From Solirubrobacterales bacterium (GTDB lineage: Bacteria > Actinomycetota > Thermoleophilia > Solirubrobacterales > 70-9): a DNA stretch of 64,000 bases. Positions 1 to 7,478 of this stretch are shown piece by piece. The position numbers and the translations under genes are program-made. Position 1 is the first letter of the stretch. Each line of letters opens with the position of its first letter. The stretch is from assembly GCA_021155855.1 (NCBI GenBank), contig JAJNAZ010000001.1:1-64000 (forward strand), in the 5' to 3' direction. The notes beneath the pieces were generated by a model. That model was given only the letters and a program-made list of their open reading frames with translations. It searched no databases and had not been told where the DNA came from.

Positions 1-170
1 ATCAGCGTCCCGGCGACGTCGGCCTCGAACACCATGTTCGCCTTGTCGGTCTCGATCTCCACCAGCTCGTCGCCGAGCGCGACCTCGTCGCCGACCGCCC
101 TCATCCACTTGAGGATCGTCCCCTCCTCCATCGAGTCCGAGAGCCGGGGCATGACGATCTCCTCGGCCAT
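1..170 (-). CDS. 2-oxoacid dehydrogenase E2 component, lipoyl domain (partial)
   Basis: The gene starts at ATG 170 and runs off the left edge, so only about 56 residues are visible. They form the first part of a biotinyl/lipoyl domain, with the typical opening MPRLSDSMEEGTI and the lipoylation motif ETDKAN (lysine at about residue 43). In this family the lipoyl-lysine arm carries the acyl group from E1 to the E2 acyltransferase core. It lies 58 bp after the E1beta gene in the same direction, so it should be the E2 subunit of the complex encoded by the next two genes. The catalytic core is outside the window, so the acyl specificity cannot be judged. Confidence 0.88.
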   Translation of the reverse strand, partial: MAEEIVMPRLSDSMEEGTILKWMRAVGDEVALGDELVEIETDKANMVFEADVAGTL

Positions 171-228
171 GGCTAGACCGCCACGTGCTCGACCGCGGGC
201 CGGTCCTCGACTCCCCCGCCGATGACCG

Positions 229-1221
229 TCACGCCCCGGTCTCCACACCGGTCCTCAGCCGCGCGCGCACCGATTCGACGATCGTCTCGGCGTTCGGCAG
301 GAACTCGTCCTCGAGGCTCGGGCTATAGGGGATCGGGGTCTCCTCGGTGGCGACGATCCAGGCGTCGTCGAGGTCGTGGAGCCCCTGCTCGGCGATCGAC
401 CCGAGCAGCCCGGTCGCCCAGCCGCCGACCCGCGGGCCCTCCTCGACCGCGAGCACCCGGTTGGTCTTTGCGACCGAAGTGAGCACGGTCGCGAGGTCGA
501 GCGGGCGCAGTGCGCGCAGGTCGATGACCTCGATTTCGAGCCCGTCGCCGGCGAGCGTGTCCGCCGCCTGCAGGGCGTCGCGAACCCCCTTCGAGATCGA
601 GACGATGGTCAGGTCGCCGCCCTCACGCACGACCGCGGCCTCCTCCAGCGGAACCGTCTCGGAGTCGGGCTCCGGGCCCTTGATCGAGTAGAGGCGCTTG
701 TGCTCGAGGAAGATCACCGGGTTGTCGTCGCGGATCGCCGACTTCAACAGCCCCTTCGCGTCGGCCGGCGAGGACGGTGCGACGACCTTGAGCCCCGGGA
801 TGCCCTGAAGCCAGGTTCCCGGGTTCTGCGAGTGCATTGCCCCGAACCGCCCTCCGGCGCCGACCGCCGAGCGGATCACCAGCGGCGCGCTTCCCTGCTC
901 GTTGGAGACGAACCAGAGCTTTGCCGCCTGGTTGACCAGCGAGTCCATCGGCAGCGCCATGAAGTCGCCGAACATGATCTCGATCACGGGCCTCGTCCCG
1001 GTCGCCGCCGCCCCGAAGGCGGCGCCGGCCAGGGCGAGCTCGGAGATCGGGGTGTCGAAGACCCGATTTGCGCCGAAGCGCTCCTGGAGGCCTGGGGTGA
1101 CCGCGAACACCCCACCCTGCTCCGCGGCGACGTCCTCGCCGAAGAAGAGCACCGACTCGTCGCGCTCGAGCTCCTCGGCGAGCGCGTCGCGGATCGCGAC
1201 CCTGAACTCGAGCTCGCTCAT
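229..1221 (-). CDS. 2-oxoacid dehydrogenase E1 component, beta subunit
   Basis: A 330-residue transketolase-like beta subunit of a TPP-dependent 2-oxoacid (pyruvate, acetoin or branched-chain type) dehydrogenase. Visible family features are the opening MSELEFRVAIRDAL, FFGEDV, the pyrimidine-domain stretch FDTPISELALAGAA and the C-terminal segment VLAVEEGPRVGGW. The ATG at 1221 overlaps the E1alpha stop by 4 bp (ATGA), which fixes the start and implies translational coupling. E1 forms an alpha2beta2 tetramer that decarboxylates a 2-oxoacid and passes the acyl group to E2. The gene is third in an operon led by a hydroxyisobutyrate-dehydrogenase-like gene and preceded by a LacI-type operator. 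An AcoB-like acetoin enzyme and a BkdB/PdhB-like enzyme cannot be told apart by eye. Confidence 0.92.
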   Translation of the reverse strand: MSELEFRVAIRDALAEELERDESVLFFGEDVAAEQGGVFAVTPGLQERFGANRVFDTPISELALAGAAFGAAATGTRPVIEIMFGDFMALPMDSLVNQAAKLWFVSNEQGSAPLVIRSAVGAGGRFGAMHSQNPGTWLQGIPGLKVVAPSSPADAKGLLKSAIRDDNPVIFLEHKRLYSIKGPEPDSETVPLEEAAVVREGGDLTIVSISKGVRDALQAADTLAGDGLEIEVIDLRALRPLDLATVLTSVAKTNRVLAVEEGPRVGGWATGLLGSIAEQGLHDLDDAWIVATEETPIPYSPSLEDEFLPNAETIVESVRARLRTGVETGA

Positions 1222-2228
1222 CCGCTGAACTCCGATCCGGGGCGCTCGCGGGGATCCGGATAGGGAGCGGCGAGCGCGGCCTGCGTCGCGCGCTCCATCT
1301 CCTCCCGGCCCTCGGTCTCGACCGCGGTGACCTCGTCCTCGCCGATCCCGTCCGCGAGCAGGCGCTCGCGGGCGATCGTCAGCGGGTCGCGCGCCAACCA
1401 GCGCTCGAGCTCGTCGTCGGGCCGGTACTTCGCGGGATCGGACTTCGAGTGCCCGTAGTGACGGTAGGTCTGACACTCGAGCAGCGTCGGGCCGCCCTCG
1501 GACCGCGCCCGCTCGACCGCCTCGGTCGCGGCGTCGCGCACAGCCCACAGGTCGTTGCCGTCGACGACCGTGAAGGGGATCTTGTAGGCGCCCGCGCGGG
1601 CGGCGATCTCTCCGCCCGCAGTGACGTTCTCCATCGGCGTGAACTCGCCGTAGAAGTTGTTCTCGCACACGTAGACGACCGGCAGCTCCAGCACCCGGGC
1701 GAAGTTGAGGCACTCGTGGAAGTAGGCCTGGTTTGTGGCGCCGTCGCCGAAGAAGGCGACCGAGACCCGGCCCTGGCGCCGGGCCGAGAGCGCGGCACCC
1801 GTCGCCGCGGCGATGCTGCCGCCGACGATCCCGAAGCAGCCGACCAGCCCGTGCTCGAGGTCGACCACGTTCATCGAGCCGGCGCGACCGCCGCAGACGC
1901 CGCTCGCGCGCCCGAGCATCTCGGCCGCGAGCGCCTCCGGTGCGGTGCCCTTGGCGAGCGCGTGTCCATGGCCGCGATAGGTGCCGCTGACGTAGTCGTC
2001 GGCGTCGAGCGCCATGCAGACCCCGACCGGCACCGCCTCCTGCCCGGCGGAGAGGTGGGTGGTGCCGTGCACCTCGCCCTTCAGGAACAGCCGGTGGATC
2101 GCCTGCTCGAACTCGCGGATCAGCACCATCCGTGCGTAGGCGTCGAGGAAGGCGCCCGGATCGTGCTCGCGCTCAAGCCCTGCGGGCTCCGGCGCCCGCT
2201 CTGTCTCCTGGGCCGGGCGGGCGCTCAA
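1218..2228 (-). CDS. 2-oxoacid dehydrogenase E1 component, alpha subunit
   Basis: A 336-residue TPP-binding E1 alpha subunit. The thiamine-diphosphate motif is seen as GDGATNQAYFHECLNFA, followed by VVYVCENNFYGEFTP, and the N-terminal half has the family segments MVLIREFEQAIHRLF and HLSAGQEAVPVG. The proposed start is TTG at 2228, overlapping the preceding stop as TTGA. The next in-frame ATG would cut into the conserved helix. With E1beta it catalyses TPP-dependent decarboxylation of a 2-oxoacid and reductive acylation of lipoyl-E2. The length and the GDGA...NN pattern fit the AcoA/PdhA-type two-subunit family rather than the single-chain AceE. Its place under the local LacI-type operator suggests a catabolic 2-oxoacid or acetoin dehydrogenase, not the housekeeping enzyme. 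Confidence 0.93.
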   Translation of the reverse strand: MSARPAQETERAPEPAGLEREHDPGAFLDAYARMVLIREFEQAIHRLFLKGEVHGTTHLSAGQEAVPVGVCMALDADDYVSGTYRGHGHALAKGTAPEALAAEMLGRASGVCGGRAGSMNVVDLEHGLVGCFGIVGGSIAAATGAALSARRQGRVSVAFFGDGATNQAYFHECLNFARVLELPVVYVCENNFYGEFTPMENVTAGGEIAARAGAYKIPFTVVDGNDLWAVRDAATEAVERARSEGGPTLLECQTYRHYGHSKSDPAKYRPDDELERWLARDPLTIARERLLADGIGEDEVTAVETEGREEMERATQAALAAPYPDPRERPGSEFSG

Positions 2229-3205
2229 CGGTCGGAGCCCGCGGTCGTCCGGGTCGCGGCCGCGAGCTCGCCGAGCCCGTCGCTGACCTCGGCGTCCTCG
2301 GGCTCGAGCTCGACGCCCGAGGAGCGGGCCTGCTGGTCGAGGAGGGCGGCGAAGTCCTCCTCGGTGCGCCCCTGCGCGATCAGCGCCTGAACCAGCTCTC
2401 GCGCCGCGGCCGCGACCGGCATCGGCACCCCGAGCTCGTCCGCGAGGTCGAAGCCGAGGTCGAAGTCCTTGCGCAGCAGCACCGGCGTGAACGTCGGCGA
2501 GTAGTCGAGCTTGACGAAGGCCGGGGTCTTGTAGCGGCTGAACATCGAGCCCATGACGCTGCGGTTGATGAACTCGAGCAGGTCGGCGCGGGCGATCCCG
2601 CCCTTCTCGGCGAGCACGGTGATCTCCGCCAGCGATTGGGCGACGACGCCGAGCAGCAGGTTGTGGCAGATCTTCGCCAGCCGGGCGCGCTCGCCCTCGC
2701 CGACGTAGGTCGCTCCCTGACCGAGCAGCTCAAGGTACGGGGACACCTGCTCGTAGGCCGCCGCCGGCCCGGAGACGACGATCGTCAACAGCCCGGCGTC
2801 GACGACCTTGGGGTTGCCGCTCACCGGGGCGGCGAGCAGCGCGACGTCGCGCTCCGCAAGCTGGCTGCGAACCTGCGCCGACGCCTCGGGAGAGACCGTG
2901 GTCAGATCGACGATGATCTGCGGGCTCGTCGCCGGGGTCGAGAGCAGCCCCGACGGCCCGACGACGACCTGCTTGAAGTCCTCGGAGCCGGCGACCATCG
3001 TGAAGACGATCTCGCGATCGGCGAGCTCGGCGGGCGAGTCGACCACCGTGGCCCCGAACTCGCGCAGCGGCTCGGCCTTCGCCCGCGTGCGGTTGTAGGC
3101 GGCGACGTCGCAACCCGCTTCGAGCAATCGGCGGGCCAAGCTGTAGCCCATCCGGCCCGTGCCGACCCATCCGAGCCGCCTCCCCGCCAGATCGCCGTCC
3201 TGCAT
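2225..3205 (-). CDS. NAD(P)-dependent beta-hydroxyacid dehydrogenase (3-hydroxyisobutyrate dehydrogenase family)
   Basis: A 326-residue member of the 3-hydroxyisobutyrate / tartronate-semialdehyde reductase family. The N-terminal Rossmann loop is GWVGTGRMGYSLARRL. The substrate loop reads AAPVSGN, with the usual Asp replaced by Ala, and the catalytic-lysine segment reads RLAKICHNLLLG. ATG 3205 is chosen because AGGGAG lies just upstream, and a longer reading would cross the operator. It leads the operon with E1alpha and E1beta (4-bp overlap). Such enzymes interconvert a 3-hydroxyacid and its semialdehyde, so it may supply the oxo-intermediate oxidised further by the 2-oxoacid dehydrogenase. 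A paralogue lies at 31422-32333, under the same type of operator. Confidence 0.88.
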   Translation of the reverse strand: MQDGDLAGRRLGWVGTGRMGYSLARRLLEAGCDVAAYNRTRAKAEPLREFGATVVDSPAELADREIVFTMVAGSEDFKQVVVGPSGLLSTPATSPQIIVDLTTVSPEASAQVRSQLAERDVALLAAPVSGNPKVVDAGLLTIVVSGPAAAYEQVSPYLELLGQGATYVGEGERARLAKICHNLLLGVVAQSLAEITVLAEKGGIARADLLEFINRSVMGSMFSRYKTPAFVKLDYSPTFTPVLLRKDFDLGFDLADELGVPMPVAAAARELVQALIAQGRTEEDFAALLDQQARSSGVELEPEDAEVSDGLGELAAATRTTAGSDR

Positions 3206-3244
3206 CGAAAGTCTCCCTAGTTCGTCGTAGTTGCGGGGCCCGTC

Positions 3245-3258
3245 TGCAATCGTTTGCA
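3245..3258. promoter_or_regulatory. LacI-family operator O1
   Basis: TGCAATCGTTTGCA, a near-perfect inverted repeat around a central CG, as is typical of LacI/PurR-type repressors. It begins 5 bp downstream of the -10 of the leftward promoter (-35 TTGACG, -10 TAGGCT), so a bound repressor would cover the start site of the dehydrogenase/E1 operon. Confidence 0.85.
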
Positions 3259-3263
3259 CCCGT

Positions 3264-3293
3264 AGCCTAACCAAAGCTGCCGGGGCCCGTCAA
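3264..3293 (-). promoter_or_regulatory. Sigma70-type promoter of the hydroxyacid dehydrogenase-E1-E2 operon
   Basis: Read on the minus strand: -35 TTGACG (3288-3293), 18-bp spacer, -10 TAGGCT (3264-3269). The operator 3245-3258 follows within 5 bp, at the expected transcription start. Confidence 0.65.
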
Positions 3294-3326
3294 GCGGCCC
3301 TTTGATGATCGTCCGGGTACACTAGC

Positions 3327-3340
3327 TGCAAACGATTGCG
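3327..3340. promoter_or_regulatory. LacI-family operator O2
   Basis: TGCAAACGATTGCG, the same pseudopalindrome as the other sites. It lies between a TACACT -10-like hexamer (3318-3323) and the ribosome-binding GGAGG (3340-3344) of the rightward M24-M24-aldehyde dehydrogenase operon, sharing one base with the GGAGG. No good -35 box was found for this direction. Confidence 0.8.
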
Positions 3341-3349
3341 GAGGTTGCG

Positions 3350-4756
3350 ATGGGACTCCCCACATACGGGCTGATGGGCGTCGACTGGGAGCAGCGAGTG
3401 CAGCTCGACCGGCTGCGCTCAGAGCGCCTGGGGCGGATCTCGAGGCTGCTCGCCGACTCCGAGCTCGGGGCACTCCTGTGCTTCGACATGACCAACATCC
3501 GCTACATCACCGCGACCCACATCGGCACCTGGGCCCAGGACAAGCTCAACCGCTTCTGTCTCTTGCCCCAGAGCGACCAGCCGATCATGTGGGATTTCGG
3601 TTCCGCCGCCCGCCACCACCAGCTCTACAACCCGTGGCTGGGCGAGGAGCGCTCGCGGGCCGGGATCTCGACCCTGCGAGGGGCGATGGCGCCGGAGGCC
3701 GGGCGGGCCGAGAACGTGGCCGAGAAGATCCGCGTCGAGCTCGCCGAGCGCGACCTGCTCTCGGAGCCGATCGGCGTCGACGCGGTCGAGCCCGCCGTCC
3801 TGTTCGCGCTCCAGGCCGCCGGGATCGAGGTCGTCGACGGCCAGCAGCTGATGCAGGAGGCGCGGGTGATCAAGAGCGAGGACGAGGTCACGCTGCTGAA
3901 CACCGCCTGCATGATGGTCGACGCGGCATACGAGGAGCTCTATCGCCAGATGCGCCCCGGGATGCGCGAGAACGAGTGCGTCGGCCTGGTCAACAAGGTC
4001 CTCTACGACATGGGCTCGGAGTTCGTCGAGGGGGTGAACGCGATCTCCGGCGAGCGCTGCAACCCCCACCCCCACGTCTACACCGACCGCACTTTGCGCC
4101 CGGGCGACCCCGCCTACTTCGACATCCTGCACAGCTTCATGGGCTACCGGACCTGCTATTACCGCACCTTCGCGGTCGGTAGCGCCTCGCGCAGCCTGGT
4201 CGACGCCTACAAGCGCTGTCGCTTCCATCTCGACGCCGCGATCGAGCTGATCCGCCCCGGGGTCACCACGGCCGATGTGGTCCAGGTCTGGCCGCGGGCC
4301 GAGGAGTTCGGCTTTGCCGACGAGGAGGCCGCGTTCGCGCTCCAGTTCGGCCACGGTGTCGGGCTCGCGATCTGGGAGAAGCCGATCTTCTCGCGGCTCG
4401 TCTCGCTCGACCATCCGGAGGAGATCCGGGAGGGGATGGTGTTTGCGCTCGAGACGTTCTGGCCGGCGTCCGACGGCTGGTCGGCAGCACGGATCGAGGA
4501 GCAACTCGTGGTCACCAAAGACGGCTGCGAGGTGATCACCCGCTTTCCGGCCGAGGACCTGGTGATCGCCGGCCGGCCCTATTACACGGTTGGCGGCTCG
4601 CTGCCGCTGCAGCGGGAAACGCAGTCGAATCTCAACACGCGACTCGACGCCGACAGCCAGGAGGCGATCCCGGCCGCCGGCCAGCCGCCGATCGGGGACG
4701 GGCGCGGGGCCGATCGGCTGCCGAGCGGCGACCGCGGCGCCGCATCGATCCGTTGA
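3350..4756 (+). CDS. M24-family (creatinase/DddP-like) hydrolase with degenerate metal site
   Basis: A 468-residue pita-bread-fold protein: creatinase-N-like domain (about 20-165), M24 catalytic domain (about 175-425), and a polar low-complexity tail. Phrases such as GALLCFDMTNIRYIT and GERCNPHPH resemble the creatinase/DddP branch more than true aminopeptidase P. Of the five M24 metal ligands, Asp258, His335, Glu368 and Glu383 are present, but the second Asp is Cys269 (GYRTCYYRTF against the usual GY-S-D--TRTF). A dinuclear-metal peptidase is therefore unlikely. A creatinase-like C-N hydrolase or an unusual mononuclear enzyme is possible. ATG 3350 follows GGAGG. The stop overlaps the start of the next M24 gene, so the pair may form a hetero-oligomer. 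Confidence 0.82.
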   Translation: MGLPTYGLMGVDWEQRVQLDRLRSERLGRISRLLADSELGALLCFDMTNIRYITATHIGTWAQDKLNRFCLLPQSDQPIMWDFGSAARHHQLYNPWLGEERSRAGISTLRGAMAPEAGRAENVAEKIRVELAERDLLSEPIGVDAVEPAVLFALQAAGIEVVDGQQLMQEARVIKSEDEVTLLNTACMMVDAAYEELYRQMRPGMRENECVGLVNKVLYDMGSEFVEGVNAISGERCNPHPHVYTDRTLRPGDPAYFDILHSFMGYRTCYYRTFAVGSASRSLVDAYKRCRFHLDAAIELIRPGVTTADVVQVWPRAEEFGFADEEAAFALQFGHGVGLAIWEKPIFSRLVSLDHPEEIREGMVFALETFWPASDGWSAARIEEQLVVTKDGCEVITRFPAEDLVIAGRPYYTVGGSLPLQRETQSNLNTRLDADSQEAIPAAGQPPIGDGRGADRLPSGDRGAASIR

Positions 4757-5952
4757 GCGCACCCGCAGCCACAGCCGGCGCCACGTTCGCCGAGGGCTAC
4801 CCCCGGTTCAGCGACGGGGAGATGGCGGCGCGGGCAGCGCGGCTCGATGCGGTGCTCGCCGAGCACGACGCCGAGCACGCGCTCGTCTACGGCGCCAACC
4901 GCTTCGGATCCGGGGTCGGCTGGCTGACCGGCTGGCCGGTGACCCGCGAAGCGCTGGTCGTCCACTCGCCTGGCGATCAGGACCTGCTGCTGGTCAACTT
5001 CTACAACCACGTGCCCAACGCGCGCCGGATCGCAGCCCGGGCGCGGGTCGAGTGGGCCGGCGAGGACGCGGTCGAGACCGCGACCGCCGAGCTGCGCCGC
5101 CGGGGCGCCTCCGCCGCGACGACGATCGCGGCGATCGGGCCACTGAGCCACGGGGCGTTCGAGCGCCTCGGCGAGCTCGCGACGACGATCGACCTCGGGC
5201 GCGAGTACGCGCGCGCTCGCCTGGTGAAGTCCGAGGAGGAGATCGAGTGGACGCGGATCGCCGCCGCGATGACCGACGATGCGGTGGCTGCGGTGCGCGA
5301 TCGCGCCGTCCCCGGGACCAGCGAGCCTGAGCTCGCCGACGCGGTCGAGCGTGCCTACGTCGCCCGCGGCGGGGCCACCCACATCCACTACTTCGGCGCC
5401 ACGCCGATGGCCGAGCCCGGCATCTGCGCCCCGGCCCAGTGGCCGTCGACGCGCGAGCTGTGCAGCGGCGACGCGCTCAGCTGCGAGATCAGCGCCTCGT
5501 GGTGGGGCTATGCGGCGCAGCTGCTGCGCACGTTCGCCGTCGACGCCGAGCCGACCCCGCTCTATCGCGAGCTGCACCAGGTCGCCGAGGCCGCCTTCGA
5601 AGCGATCGTCTCGGTGCTGCGACCCGGCGCCACGGCGGCCGAGCTGATCGAGGCCTCCGGCGTGATCGAGGACGCCGGCGACACGATCCGCGACGACCTC
5701 GTGCACGGCTTCGTCGGCGGATATCTGCCACCGGTCCTCGGCTCGCGCAGCCGCGCGCTGGCCGCGGTGCCGGCGTTCGAGTTCGAGGCCGGGATGATGG
5801 TCGTGGTGCAGCCGAACGTGGTCACCACCGACGAGAGCGCCGGCGTGCAGACCGGCGAACTGATGCTGGTGACCGAGCACGGCGCGGAGTCGATGCACGA
5901 CTTCGAGCGCGGACTGCTCGCCGCCGGCGCCCAGCAACGACGAGGAGGATGA
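4753..5952 (+). CDS. M24-family (creatinase-like) protein lacking the metal ligands
   Basis: A 399-residue second M24-fold protein, starting at TTG 4753, which overlaps the previous stop as TTGA. It keeps the two-domain creatinase/aminopeptidase-P layout. At the canonical ligand positions it has Glu245 for the first Asp, Gln256 for the second (GYAAQLLRTF), Gln353 for a Glu (VVQPN) and Gly368 for the last Glu. Only His318 (VHGFVGGY) is retained. In this superfamily creatinase works without metal, so this is probably a metal-independent hydrolase or a non-catalytic partner of the upstream M24 protein. The aldehyde dehydrogenase gene follows after 1 bp. The substrate is unknown. Confidence 0.82.
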   Translation: MSAPAATAGATFAEGYPRFSDGEMAARAARLDAVLAEHDAEHALVYGANRFGSGVGWLTGWPVTREALVVHSPGDQDLLLVNFYNHVPNARRIAARARVEWAGEDAVETATAELRRRGASAATTIAAIGPLSHGAFERLGELATTIDLGREYARARLVKSEEEIEWTRIAAAMTDDAVAAVRDRAVPGTSEPELADAVERAYVARGGATHIHYFGATPMAEPGICAPAQWPSTRELCSGDALSCEISASWWGYAAQLLRTFAVDAEPTPLYRELHQVAEAAFEAIVSVLRPGATAAELIEASGVIEDAGDTIRDDLVHGFVGGYLPPVLGSRSRALAAVPAFEFEAGMMVVVQPNVVTTDESAGVQTGELMLVTEHGAESMHDFERGLLAAGAQQRRGG

Positions 5953-5953
5953 G

Positions 5954-7474
5954 ATGCCCGCAGACGGAGCGGCCACCGAGACCCTGACCGAGCCAGTGAC
6001 CGGCGCCCCGGCGCGCGGCGCCTTCGTCGACGGCGCCTGGCTGGCGCCCGCGGGCAAGGAGACATTCGCGGTCGTCGAGCCGGCGACCGCGACCGAGCTC
6101 GCCCGCGTCGCCGCCTGCGGCCCGGCCGAGGTCGACGCGGCGGTTGCGAGCGCCGCGCGCCGCTTCGCCGAGGACTGGCGCTGGCGCTCCCCGCGCGAGC
6201 GCGGGGCCCTGATGCGGGAGGTCGCGGCCCTAATCCGCGAGCACGTCAACGAGCTCGCCGAGCTCGAGGCGCGCGAGGTCGGAAAGCCCCGGCGCGACGC
6301 CCTGCGCTTCGACGTCTCCTTCAGCCACGCCGGCTTCGACTACTTCGCCGGGCTCGCCGACACCCTGCACGGCGAGATCCTCGACCAGGGGCCGATCGAG
6401 GCGCGGGTGATCTACGAGCCCTACGGCGTGGTGGCCGCGATCCTGCCCTTCAACTGGCCGCCGATCCACTTCACGAAGAAGTGCGCGCCGGCGATCGCCG
6501 CCGGTAACACGGTGGTGATCAAGCCCGGCGAGCAGGCTCCGCTGAGCGTCCTGCGCCTGGTCGAGATCGCGAACGAGGTGCTGCCTCCGGGCGTAATCAA
6601 CGCGGTCTCGGGGATGGCCGCCGGGGCGACGCTCGCCGGCCATCCGGGCGTCAGCCGGATCACCTTCACCGGCTCCACCGCCACCGGGCGCCGAGTGCTG
6701 GAGACGGCGGCCCAGAACCTGACCTTCGCGACCATGGAGCTCGGCGGCAAGAACGCGCTGTTGGTGCTCGAGGACGCCGATCTCGACGTCGCGATCGACG
6801 TCGCGCTCGAGGGCATGTACTACAACCAGGGCGAGGCCTGCACCTCGACCGCCCGCATCCTCGTCCACGACTCGATCCACGACGAGTTCTGCGCGCGCTT
6901 CGCGCGGGCGACCGAGCGGCTCGTCGTCGGCGACCCGCTCGATCCGAGCACCGACGTCGGCCCGATGGTCGACGAGCGCCAGCGCGATCGGGTGCTCGAC
7001 TACCTGCGGATCGGCCTCGACGAGGGCGCGCGGATGGTCACCCAGGGCGAGCTCCCCGACGACGAGCGGCTCGGCGACGGCTACTGGGTCGCGCCGACGG
7101 TGCTCGCCGATGTGCGCCCCGAGATGCGGATCGCCCGGGAGGAGATCTTCGGGCCGATCGCCTGCCTGATCCGCTTCGGTGACGAAGAGGAGGCCTTGGC
7201 GATCGCCAACGGCACCGAATACGGCCTCACGGCGGCGATCTGCACCCGCGACGAGGCCCGCGCCGCGCGCATCGCGGCGCGGCTAGAGGCGGGGATGGTG
7301 TTCGTCAACAACTACATGCGACGGGCGTTCCTCGGCTCGCCCTTCGGGGGCGTGAAGGCGAGCGGCTTCGGGCGCGAGAACGCGGCCGAGACGCTGTACG
7401 AGTTCGTGCGCTCGAAGAACGTCCGCTTCCCCTCTGGGCGGGGGCAGATCCCGACCTGGCCCCCGCGCGACTGA
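5954..7474 (+). CDS. NAD(P)-dependent aldehyde dehydrogenase
   Basis: A 506-residue aldehyde dehydrogenase superfamily enzyme. Seen in order: PFNWPPIHF (about 165), the nucleotide-loop FTGSTATG (about 238), catalytic Glu262 in MELGGKNA, catalytic Cys296 in NQGEACTS, and EEIFGPI. It oxidises an aldehyde or semialdehyde to the acid in the cytoplasm. The overall pattern is like betaine-aldehyde, aminomuconate-semialdehyde and other catabolic ALDHs, and the exact substrate cannot be assigned. It is the third gene of the operator-controlled M24-M24-ALDH operon, which suggests it oxidises a semialdehyde released by the hydrolases. It ends 4 bp before the converging alpha/beta hydrolase gene. An AGGAGG upstream supports ATG 5954. 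Confidence 0.93.
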   Translation: MPADGAATETLTEPVTGAPARGAFVDGAWLAPAGKETFAVVEPATATELARVAACGPAEVDAAVASAARRFAEDWRWRSPRERGALMREVAALIREHVNELAELEAREVGKPRRDALRFDVSFSHAGFDYFAGLADTLHGEILDQGPIEARVIYEPYGVVAAILPFNWPPIHFTKKCAPAIAAGNTVVIKPGEQAPLSVLRLVEIANEVLPPGVINAVSGMAAGATLAGHPGVSRITFTGSTATGRRVLETAAQNLTFATMELGGKNALLVLEDADLDVAIDVALEGMYYNQGEACTSTARILVHDSIHDEFCARFARATERLVVGDPLDPSTDVGPMVDERQRDRVLDYLRIGLDEGARMVTQGELPDDERLGDGYWVAPTVLADVRPEMRIAREEIFGPIACLIRFGDEEEALAIANGTEYGLTAAICTRDEARAARIAARLEAGMVFVNNYMRRAFLGSPFGGVKASGFGRENAAETLYEFVRSKNVRFPSGRGQIPTWPPRD

Positions 7475-7478
7475 GTGC

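Noticed and set aside
3350-4756. DMSP lyase DddP as the function of the first M24 protein
   Set aside because: The sequence resembles the DddP/creatinase branch, but a metal ligand is Cys instead of Asp, and no other DMSP gene is present; only family similarity is kept.
3350-5952. Ectoine degradation (DoeA-type M24 hydrolase) as the role of the M24-ALDH operon
   Set aside because: No DoeB deacetylase, DoeD aminotransferase or EhuABCD-type uptake genes are present.
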